DNA of 64,000 nt from Vesta saturnalis (taxonomy: Eukaryota > Arthropoda > Insecta > Coleoptera > Lampyridae). The stretch is from positions 8,194,001 through 8,258,000 of the forward strand of contig JARFJB010002087.1 in the NCBI GenBank assembly GCA_036346205.1. The letters are read 5' to 3'. The notes beneath the pieces are model-generated. The model searched no databases. It was not told the origin of the DNA and saw only the letters and a program-made list of their open reading frames with translations. Each line of letters begins with the position of its first letter. Position 1 is the stretch's first letter. Below, in pieces: positions 33,641 to 42,669 of this stretch. The position numbers and the translations under genes are program-made.

Positions 33641-34284
33641 ATACAATCTTTTGGCACCGTTCAAAGGAATCGACCCAGTCTAGCTAACGTGTCCACATCA
33701 GACCATGCTAACTCATGCTTATTTCTTCAACGCAACTCACCCATCTGCTGAATTCGTCTAGCTCTGGGCGAAAATATGGTACTTCCACACGTGTTTTCAG
33801 ATTTTGCAGCTGCAGCGTTTTCACCAACTTCACTAACAACGTTTGAGTATTACCTCGATCCAACTTCCTTCAATGTTAATTGCTTTTCACTCTCGCACAC
33901 TATCACATTCACCAACACACCGTTGATTTATCCCACTTCGATGTTAGAAAATCAGAATTAAAGGTAAAAAAATGTAAACATAAAATTCAAACACTACACG
34001 TGCGATTTTAATCGATTACAAAACAAATTAGAGAGCGGCAATATATCCGAGCACCGGAAAATGTAATGATTGACTGTTTACTATCCTCCTTTATTTCCAA
34101 ATATATGCCAAAATTAGGCGTAGTCAAACCCACATTTTCCTTGACCGGCAGCGGCCCTCAAATCTACACAGTACGTATTTCTCGGACAGATAAAATTAAT
34201 CCTTGATAATACACATATTTATGGGATTACATACATTGGCCTATTCAAAATTGTTATATTTCAAACACTATTAAGAATATAAAA
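33637..34284 (-). pseudogene. Ty3/gypsy gag 5' region, copy fused to RNase H
   Basis: This segment repeats 38951-39611 in direct orientation with small base losses; shared words include gaatcgacccagtctagcta and gctctgggcgaaaatatggt. The duplication ends abruptly at tacaatcttttggcacc (33637), where the other copy continues into more gag and this one switches to RNase H. This points to a deletion between gag and pol in this copy. Confidence 0.8.
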
Positions 34285-34954
34285 CATCTGATTTCTAACA
34301 ATATATTATACATATACACTGTGTCCAAGCTATGCGGGGGGAGGGGGGGGGGCACTATGGGGATTTCGGAAAAGGTAAGAGATAGAGTTTCGGTTAAATG
34401 GGAGAAAAGTTGGGACTTTAGTAAAAATTTTTAAACTGTCGAAATTTCGAACCGTTCCGAAGTTATGCGACAAAAAACGAATTTTCACGATTTTGTTTTT
34501 GACAAATCGTTACTATGTGGTTGATGTTAAATAAAAAGTAAGATAACCTTATACAGATACTTTTTAACGTTCTTTAATATGGCATGCAGCAAATTGGAAT
34601 CCCACGTTTCGAGTAGCCATCATCATCTGTGTTTTTTTAAATACGGTCCTGATTTTTTTATACATAATATTAGAAGAACTTTTTATTTTGCATTTAAGCA
34701 TGTATCACACTTTTTGATTTAATTGCGATTTTTACCTTCCAACCTACATATGTATATGTAGGTTATGCGACCGACCTTTTTTTCACTATCGCCAAACAGC
34801 TGCATATTTCAAAGATAAAAATACCTAGATATAAACCTTAAACATATCGATTAATTATATTCTTTAAAAGTCTGTTAATATTAACGCAAGGTAAGTCTAA
34901 AAATGAATTAAATATGAATGAAAATGGTTAAACTAATGGATCTCCTTATCTTGG

Positions 34955-34957
<3 letters not shown>
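34285..34957. other. Non-coding stretch with G-run and palindrome
   Basis: Contains a G-rich run at 34336-34352, a hammerhead-like degenerate word on the minus strand (gatgatggctactcgaaacg, near 34605-34630) and a short palindrome aacctacatatgtatatgta then ggtt at 34740-34764. No gene was seen. Confidence 0.45.

Positions 34958-35012
<55 letters not shown>
34958..35012. repeat. (TA)n microsatellite
   Basis: About 27 TA units followed by tacatacatacaca, immediately upstream of the mariner-type element at 35036. Confidence 0.95.
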
Positions 35013-35016
<4 letters not shown>

Positions 35017-35035
35017 CATACACAACACATATAAT

Positions 35036-37103
35036 TAGCAATATTGGGCAGAATTTCAAGACCAATGAAATGACGTTTTGAGTTTTGACCAGTGTCGCCA
35101 ACTTTCGCAGTTATTTAGAAAAAAACTAAAATTTTCAAACTCAAATATCTTTGAAACCGTTGCAAATAAAGCTAAAATACAAGAGAAGTAATTGATAGAC
35201 ATTTTTACGAACTTTAAGATAAGCCTACTTTTAAATTTATTTTCCTTTCATTTTTGAGGTATATTATACAAAGTTACTTTTTTTTTAATGGTACGTATAG
35301 TTTATTTTAGTTCTATTAAATAGCATATTTTTTACTGATTTCAGAAATGTATAGTTTACCTTATTTATAACCAGTAGTTTTCTTGTAATTTAATAAAAAC
35401 TGTAAAGTTAAAATCGAGTATCAGTTTTAAAAAATGAGCGCCTTGGAATGAAATAAAAAAAAAGAAATCTATAACACATTAATCGTCAGTTGTGAAAAAG
35501 TTACGAGTACGAACTTTATTAATGCTGAAGTTTATAAAATTTCAACCAATCATAAATATTTATAAACAAAAGAAATCCCTAAGTACTACATTACAACTAA
35601 ATTACAACCAGATCTCAAAATGGCCACCATGGTTTTCAACAAATATACGACATCTTTGTAATATATTATTTTGCACTTTTAACAAGGTATTAGGTCTAAT
35701 TGCGGCAATAGCTGTTGTTATTTTATCTTTTATATCTTCGACATTATGTGGTTTAGTTTTATAAACGCCGTCTTTAACTATTCCCCACAAAAAGAAATCC
35801 ACAGGGGAGATCTAGGAGGCCATGGAATAGTACCACGAGTACCAATCCAGTTATTAATTCTTTCTGTTAAAAAGTTTGAAATAACATTTGCATTGTGAGG
35901 AGGAGCTCCATCTTGTTGAAAATAACGAAAAGCGCGTATTAAATTTAATCGAACTTCGTCCATCATATTTTCAAATTCATTTCTTAAAAACATTAAGTAG
36001 CGTTCAGCATTTAAATGTTGTTCAAAAGAATATGGACCAATGATTTTAGTCCCTAAAATAAATGAGGATTTTGTTGCGCCCAATAAATGTGATTTTTTCT
36101 ATTAAATAAACCATTGTTGGTAAACTTGGCTTGGTCCGTACTCAAAATTGATTTAGAAACGTCATTGTTTCGTCGATGCTCTTCAATAAATCAGATAGCG
36201 TAATTTAATCGTCTTTCAAAATCTGCAGGATGCAATGTATTTCCAACGTGGTGACGGTAAGCTTTGAAGTTATTTTGTTTCAAGATTATGCGTGCTTCTT
36301 CTCTTGACGTATTACATTCGAGTCCAATTTCCCGTACAGATTCAGTCGGTTTGACATTATTATAAGCCAGAACATTTACTTTGGTTTCTTCATTAAATTT
36401 TTTTTTGCGTCTTTTGGTTTTTTAAAAGATCCGTATTGCTTTAAATTAGTTTCCAGTTTACGAAATAATTTTTAGCAGGTTGCTTTCTTTCCATGTACCT
36501 CTGTAAATACATTTCCGACGCTGCATTTTCATCACGATTAGAAATATAACAGCAAAATAACATATGGTTCTTTTCTTCACAGGAGCACTCCATATTTATT
36601 TTTTAGAAAATCACCATTTTTAAATAAGGAATACTGTTTAAATTTTAATTTAATTAAAATAAACATAAATAAAAATGCAAGTGTCAAATTTGTTTTGTTT
36701 TATTTCATTCCAAGGCGCTCTATTTTTTAAAACTTGATTTTAACTTTACAGTTTTTATTAAATTACAAGAAAACTACTTGTTATAAATAAGGTAAACTAT
36801 ACATTTTGAAATCAGTAAAATATGCTATTTAATAGGACTAAAATAACTATACGTTCCATTAAAAACATAACTTTGTGTTATATCTCAAATGTAGTAAAAT
36901 AAATTTAAAAATAGGCTTATCTTAAAGTTCGTAAAAATATCTCAATTACTCTCTGTATTTTAACTTTATTTGCAACGATTTCAAAGATATTTGAGTTTGA
37001 AAATTCGGCTCATTTTAGTTTTTCTAAATAACTACAAAGTTGGCAACACTGGTCAAAACTCAAAACGTCATTTGATTGGTCTTGAAATTCTGCCCAATTG
37101 CTA
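35036..37103 (-). mobile_element. Mariner-type element with ~0.4-kb inverted repeats
   Basis: Left arm 35029-about 35455 (attagcaatattgggcagaa ... gcgccttggaatgaaataaa) is mirrored by right arm about 36705-37103 (ttatttcattccaaggcgct ... ttctgcccaattgctaat). Matches continue through the arms with small differences. The transposase lies between on the minus strand. The element is inside the DNA between two Ty3/gypsy pieces. Confidence 0.88.
35602..36600 (-). pseudogene. Transposase of the 35-37 kb mariner-type element
   Basis: The N-terminal part (from about 36595) reads MECSCEEKNHMLFC and MYLQRYMERKQPAKNYF, the DUF4817-type helix-turn-helix, then VREIGLECNTSREEARIILK. The catalytic part has LSTDQAKFTNNGLF (first Asp; the residue usually Glu/Ser after it is Gln), GPYSFEQHLNAERYLMFLRN, FRYFQQDGAPPHNANVISNF (second Asp), TIPWPPRSP and MDFFLWGIVKDGVY. 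The C-terminus is CRIFVENHGGHFEIWL. All family blocks are present, so this is the most complete mariner coding region in the window, but it has several frame changes (for example between WPPRSP and DFFLWG near 35800). Confidence 0.87.
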
Positions 37104-37860
37104 ATTTAACGGACTCTGTAGTGGATAATAACAAAGTTACCCTAAGCTTAGAAATTGTCATCGCTAATATATATATAGTATATATATATATATATATACA
37201 TAATGCCAGGTATTTTCAAATGCCCAGCAAGATTGATGGATCCGAAGACGACTTTATGATAAATCAAATTCGGTTAATACCTCGAGGCGTCACATGGGCA
37301 TATGATATTTGAATGGTATATTAAAAGCATCAAGAACCATATTATATAAATACGCAATTTAAAATAATTAGCTATCTGGAAGTAATACTATAATTAAATT
37401 AATAAATCAATGTTATTAATTACACATAATTGTTAAATTACTAAAATAATATTGTCTAAAATGTTTCATTTTCACTGTCACTAAATCACTAAACTGATAA
37501 TCACTGTCACTATCTTCACCATATTTAGTATACTACTATCAGTTTCTTATGCTAAAATTTGTCTACATACTTTCAGGATAGATGCCTATTATGCAATACA
37601 TGTAAAACCTCAAATGTCCTTTAAAACGCGTACCAATGCTGAAATATTAGGAATTCTATTCAGTACGCATTCTTAACGAATATTACTAATTTAGGTATTC
37701 GACAATTCTGAAAATGTGAATACCTTGTGTTATATTTAGTATAATATCACCCCATAATATCAGTCAATAATTTACGGGACAAAAAAATTGCTTATGTTAA
37801 CGTCAACGTTTGAAATTCTCGTGCACGCATAAAATGTCCTAGTTGCACTAATCGTGGCAT
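37104..37860. other. Non-coding stretch with a short (TA)n tract
   Basis: Contains (TA)n at about 37170-37198 and otherwise no gene. Its right side merges into the Ty3/gypsy protease-region fragment. Confidence 0.5.
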
Positions 37861-37861
37861 C

Positions 37862-39225
37862 TGAGAGTCCCTTCAGCGTAATATGACAAGCTGTCATCTT
37901 GCTTTCAAATGGCCACAATAATTTATCTGATATTAGGCAAATAAAAATTTCAGTAGTGTCGGTAGGCCTCTCCGTTAGACAGAGGTTGACATAATAAAAT
38001 ACTTATTTTGGATTTTTAATGGTGTATTTAAATTATACAATCTAAACGTTTCGATAACACTTACAGTTATCTTCGTCAGTAGCAATGTATGTTAAAATTG
38101 TTAAAGATGTAGTAAACAATTTTGTCAAATTTGAAAAATATTAATAGCAGGCTTATGTTTATGTTTGAATTTTTCAAATTTGACAAAATTGTTTACTACA
38201 TCTTTAACAATTTAACATACATTGTACTGACGAAGATAACTAAGTGATAACGTTTAGATTGTATATTTCACCATTAAAACCCAAAAGATAAGTATATTAT
38301 GAGTGTAATGGTGAAAGTTTACATTTTCATATTTCAGAGGTTGACATGTCTACGACTTTCAATAGCTGCCTTTGTGAAGCAATTTGATACGTCGTGACCG
38401 CGCTTAGCACAAAAGGCGCAAGAGTCATTGTGAGAGTCCGATAAGTCAGGTTGTTTACTCGAACCAGTCACTTTCGAACCACAGCTTGTCTGAAGATGCC
38501 CAGTCTTATAGCACTGAAAACATTTCTTTCGCGAAATTGCCGAACCCTTTTAATCCACCATCGCCAAAGAGATATTTCCTTTTGGTAAAAAGAGCATTGC
38601 TTCCAAACTTACGGACCTCTTGATCCTTTCGCGGCGGTTTTATAATACTTGAAAGGAAAACTAAGAGTGCGGATATAGTAGGACAGCTAGCATTCACAGC
38701 TGCATTTCGCACATCGGGTTCACTTATTCCATGGACAACAAGTTCCTTTAAATCACTTTCAGACAAATTCGCTGTAAGATTCCTTAACAGGGCTGATTTC
38801 TCATGAACATACGTTTCGTAAGTGTTAAAAAGGAACTGTTAAAAACTGCCGCCCTCAATAATAAGCGACTCAAGTTCCTTTTTGGAGGAGAAACATCAAT
38901 AAAATATTGTCGAAAGGTAACCCAAACCCTTCGGTCGGGATTTCAACATTCGTACAATCTTTTGGCACCGTTCAAAAGGAATCGACCCAGTCTAGCTAAC
39001 GTGTCCACATCAGACCATGCTAACTCATGCTTTATTTCTTCAACGTAACTCACCCATCTGCTGAATTCGTTTAGCTCTGGGCGAAAATATGGTACTTCCA
39101 CATGTGTTTTCAGATTTTTGTAGCTGCAGCGTTTTCACCAACTCCACTAACAATGTTTGAGTATTACCCTCACGATCCAACTTCCCTTCAATGTTAATTG
39201 CTTTTTCACTCTCGCACACTATCAC
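37862..39225 (-). pseudogene. Ty3/gypsy gag with two CCHC zinc knuckles, split by a foldback insertion
   Basis: Minus-strand text, with frame changes: KAINIEGKLDREGNTQTLLV, LAWSDVDTLARLGRFLLNGA, WVTFRQYFIDVSPPKRNLSR, SESDLKELVVHGISEPDVRN, then CFQCYKTGHLQTSC and CAFCAKRGHDVSNC, two CX2CX4HX4C knuckles near 38510-38380. After AIESRRHV the gene is interrupted by a 342-bp foldback element (37993-38334) and resumes as NLCLTERPTDTTEIF, leading into the protease region at 37862. Gag packages the element RNA in virus-like particles. Pol beyond this point is missing, replaced by other insertions. Confidence 0.83.
37993..38334. mobile_element. 342-bp foldback element with 13-bp target duplication
   Basis: A near-perfect palindrome: aatctaaacgtttcgataac ... 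atgtttatgtttg ... gataacgtttagattg. CAGAGGTTGACAT flanks it on both sides (37980-37992 and 38335-38347). The left arm holds the stem-loop with GAAACG and CTGACGA on the minus strand (38047-38079). The same arms occur at 12930-13080 and 63380-63560. It has no coding capacity. Confidence 0.88.
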
Positions 39226-39611
39226 AATTCACCAACACACCGTTGATTTATCCCACTTCTGATGTTAGAAAATCAGAATTAAAGGTAAAAAAATGTAAGC
39301 ATAAAATTCAAACACTACACGTGCGATTTTATTCGATTACAAAACAAATTAGAGAGCGGCAATATATCCGAGCACCGGAAAATGTTACGATTGACTGTTT
39401 ACTATCCTCTTTTATTTCCAAATATATGTCAAAATTAGGCGTAGTCAAACCCACATTTTCCTTGACCGGCAGCGGCCCTCATAAATCTACAAAGTACGCA
39501 TTTCTCGGACAGATAAAATTAATCCTGGTTAATACACATATTTATGGGATTACATACATTGGCCTATTCAAAATTGTTATATTTCAAACACTATTAAGAA
39601 TATAAAACATC
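38951..39611 (-). repeat. Direct duplicate of 33637-34284 (gag N-terminal region and 5' leader)
   Basis: The two copies agree over about 650 bp and end at the same point on the right (aagaatataaaacatctga). This copy is slightly longer because the 33.6-kb copy lacks single bases at several places. The part beyond 39230 has no gag frame and is probably the 5' leader or LTR edge of the element. Confidence 0.85.
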
Positions 39612-39619
39612 TGAAAAAA

Positions 39620-40470
39620 TTTTCCTTGTGTTTCTCCAAATCATTTGAAATAACCTTTTCCATGTGCGAAAAAAAAATGTTGCCACATTGTAGAACATTT
39701 GGATAAAGCCATAATTTCTGAACCCTATCTTTCGGTGGAGGTTCAGAACTTGTTGGCTTATTGTAATAATTTGTACAAAACCATTTCAATAGGGTTATAT
39801 TGATAATAATAAGGAGGCAATTGTAAAGTTTCATATTCATGTTTAATCAAAATATCAACTACATCTTTCTTCCCTCTGGACCTAAAAGGTTGAATTTTGT
39901 TCCGTAGTGACTTTTTTGTAATTTTGCCCTCAATTTTGACTCTGTGTGTAACCGACAACTCCTGCAGCTTATCTAGAAAATGAGAGTGGCTTGTCTAACT
40001 GCGTCGAAGGATACAGTGTGTTATCCATAACCACCACTGTTATTTAATCACCCAATTTTGAAACCGATCCCTATTCATAGTTTTATGATGATCCACATCC
40101 TTGTTCCCCAAATCTAGTAAATAGTTACAGTTTTACTACAATCCTAAATTACACCCCGCATGCCTTCACTTTTAATTTTAGATGTATTACGTTTGATGTC
40201 AGAATCGTGCACCCAATGATGGATATTAGAACCATTTTAATAAATCCGCGTTTTGTCTAGATACACAAATCTGACACCTTGGCATGAATTTTTGCAACTG
40301 CAGAAATTTTCTCAAAAACTTAATTTTGGCTACAATTTCACATGAAATTTTGTGTTCATTGACATGTTTCTTTGAACCCATTGATTTCAAAATTCTAAAT
40401 AATGTCCTTCGACCCCATTTTGAAATGAAATTTGTTTTAACGTGATGATACAATTTGTCCAAAGTAAAAC
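39620..40470 (-). pseudogene. Tc1-like (DDE_3) transposase relic
   Basis: Minus-strand segments in order: MDKLYHHVKTNFISKWGRRT and LFRILKSMG (N-terminal helix-turn-helix), IVAKIKFLRKFLQL, then after frame changes MNRDRFQNWV, a short broken stretch, IKHEYETLQLPPYYYQYNPI then EMV (third catalytic region), and NVLQCGNIFFSHMEKVISND at the C-terminus. The LPPYxxxxNPIEM block and the following Trp/His-type text are those of insect Tc1-like transposases distinct from the DUF4817 group. Stops and frameshifts interrupt every block. Confidence 0.72.
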
Positions 40471-40479
40471 ATTCCTTTT

Positions 40480-41370
40480 TGAATTAAATTGCCAAATTAG
40501 TCGTTTTATCTTCTGAAAGGTGAAATTCTAAAACTCAGATTTTCCGTGTTTATCACAATATGCCGACTTTAAATTTTGAGATCTTTCTGTTATGATGTCT
40601 TCGAAACCTAAAACCAAATACATACATGATGTGCGCACGAAAAAGTGACAAGTTCTTATGTATTTGAGATATATCTGACACCATTACGATAAGTTCACTA
40701 TTACTTTTGCTTGTTACACTATTTTTAGGTGCTTATAGCGTCTTTATCACTTTATTGTGATCAGTTGCTAACAAAATTATGGTCGGTTAATTTCAAAATT
40801 GAATTTTTAAATTTGAAGTTATTTGTTATCCATTGTCTTTTGATGTTTCATTCATTATATTCTCATATCGAATATGACTCATGGTATGATTTATATTACT
40901 TGATAAACCTGCAGCTCAGTTTCATTGAGAAGTATTATCAATAATAATGATACCACTTTTAATATTGTATTTACTTCACTGCAATTTATCTTATATTAAA
41001 TTTTAAACAAACGTATTAATCATAATGAACCGGAGTTGGTGTTACAGCCTAATCGGTTTTACTAGTTTATTAGGGTTTGTTTGCATTTGATTACTTCCGA
41101 CATTTAAATTATTCATTTTGAACTAAAGTACCTATTAATATTTAGCAAGCTTATAGAACTATGTTCAGAGCGATTTTAAGAAAATGAGACGATAAAAATT
41201 TGTCTGTAAGTTAAATGTGTTATTCTAAAGTCTAAGAATTCTTTTTTTGGAAAAGTAATAGTTATACATAAGTAAATAGATGCTTAAGGGAAATGAGTGT
41301 AAAAAAAACATTGCTTTCCATAAGTATATTCAACAATTTTTTTCTTTCGCTTACCTAATATCTTCATGTT
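40480..41370. other. 3' end of the FERRY3 intron, no gene seen
   Basis: A/T-rich, without recognisable coding or repeats. The last 30 bases form a pyrimidine-rich tract leading to the acceptor at 41380. Confidence 0.5.
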
Positions 41371-41380
41371 TTGGTTTTAG

Positions 41381-42075
41381 AATTTACAGAAATTTGCCAA
41401 CGAACTACAGAATTTCATTTTCCCTATATTGATGATCAACTTGAAAGGATATCAACCACTGTTCACAAACATCAAACAGAAAGCAGCACTGCAAGAAGTG
41501 CAAATAGTAAACATTTACACTCTGGAGATGTGTATATAACAAGACACTCTAATTTGTCTCAAGTTCATGTTATATTTCATATGGTATCTGATGATAGCTT
41601 ATATGGAAATGAGATTAATAGTCGTCATCCAGTTGTATTGGGTCTTCGAAATATATTAAAGTCTGCTTGTTCGAATGACGTTACATTTCTAACAATTCCA
41701 CTTTTACTTCAATATGAAATGTCTGAAGTAAGAGTTCGATTTACTGCTCCTTAGATCAATTATTTTCAATTTTTTTTCATTTTTTAGGGCATGACTGTAA
41801 CATGGTGCACTAAGCGAGCAGAATTAGTATTTAAGTGTGTAAAAGGATTTATGATTGAAATGGCATCTTGGGGTGGATCTGATTTAAAAAATTTACAGTT
41901 TTTACTACCTCAGGTATATAGGTAAAATAAGTTACATAATCACAATTTTTTTTTTAATTTTCAGGGTATATCAAGTGATGTTTTTCAGTCATTAACAACA
42001 ATGTTACCTAATATATTTAAAGTTTCCAATCCTTCTAATTTTAAAATCAAATTCTTGAATGAAGTAAAATTTTAA
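41381..42075 (+). CDS. FERRY3: FERRY3 (C12orf4 homologue), last three exons
   Basis: Exon 41381-41727 includes GDVYITRHSNLSQVHVIFH and HPVVLGLRNILKSACSNDVT, ending in LLLQYEMSE at a gtaaga donor. Exon 41788-41913 reads GMTVTWCTKRAELVFKCVKG and GFMIEMASWGGSDLKNLQFL to a gtatat donor. Exon 41965-42075 reads GISSDVFQSLTTMLPNIFKV to a TAA stop at 42073-42075. These blocks match, from memory, the C-terminal half of human C12orf4, including its ITRHSNLS, GLRNIL, AELVFKCVKGFM.EMASW and LSNMLPQIFRVS regions. Acceptors are pyrimidine-rich. The protein is cytosolic and endosome-associated in the FERRY complex. All three exons are open and in phase. Confidence 0.9.
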
Positions 42076-42183
42076 ACTATTTTAACTAACTGAATGTAAG
42101 CACAAGTACCTCAGAAAATGTACTAATTTTCTCAATTTAACAATTGATATTTATAAGTATTATTCATTGTTGACAATTATTTT

Positions 42184-42189
42184 AATAAA
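42184..42189 (+). terminator. Possible FERRY3 polyadenylation signal
   Basis: An AATAAA hexamer lies about 110 bp after the FERRY3 stop codon, in an A/T-rich 3' region. No other gene competes for it nearby. Confidence 0.5.
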
Positions 42190-42450
42190 TTTATTTCAAT
42201 TGTTAACAAATTTTTACCTCTACTTTGTTTGTATAATGTCGTGCAGAAATATCTGGTGTGGAACAACACATGTAATGGATGCCTGAGAATTTTCAAATTT
42301 CACACTATGTTAAATTATATTTTATAGTTATATGGTAGTTTCTAGAATGAGAAATGATTAATTGTTGTTTATATAAGTGTATTTAATATTGAATGAGAAT
42401 CTTTAATTTACTTCATTAAGTTAGGTATATAATTAAATAGAAAATATCCG
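42190..42450. other. FERRY3 downstream flank
   Basis: A/T-rich; no further coding was recognised. Confidence 0.4.
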
Positions 42451-42454
42451 TGAA

Positions 42455-42665
42455 TAACGACGGGAGATTTCAAACCGGAAATCTCCCATGGTCAATAGCA
42501 ACCAATATTTTTGGGATATTTTCTAACTGAATCCCCCACGTGCTTGAATTAATTACCGGAAATTTCTTCAAGTTCACGAATGTTTTGAGAAAATTATCCC
42601 TCGTCTTCGATTAGGGATAATTTTCTAAACATTTGTGACTCGAAAAAATTTTCGGAAATAATCTA
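42455..42665. repeat. Cluster of three strong hairpins
   Basis: gggagatttc-aaacc-ggaaatctccc at 42462-42488; gagaaaattatccct-loop-agggataattttct at about 42588-42629, inside longer flanks gaatgttt / aaacattt and aatttcttcaagttcacg / tgactcgaaaaaattttc. The nested dyads suggest a foldback element or element terminus. No partner copy was seen in the window. Confidence 0.7.
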
Positions 42666-42669
42666 AGAA

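Larger units (their letters stand above)
11657..41380 (+). other. FERRY3: FERRY3 giant intron filled with transposons
   Basis: The donor at 11657 (gtctga) and the acceptor ending at 41380 (ttttggttttag) are in matching phase: the last G of the upstream exon plus AA at 41381 gives Glu, followed by FTEICQRTTEFHFPYIDDQL. The intron is 29,724 bp, while the other three introns seen in this gene are 52, 60 and 51 bp. It contains three Tc1/mariner elements in 14.1-19.3 kb, a P-like element, a 6.4-kb unclassified transposon, Ty3/gypsy pieces, another mariner, a Tc1-like relic and several foldback repeats. Transcription of FERRY3 would read through all of these. Confidence 0.8.

Noticed and set aside
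34336..34352. G-run as a G-quadruplex
   Set aside because: A single run interrupted by one A; not four separated G-tracts, and runs like this at 51537 belong to a transposon end.
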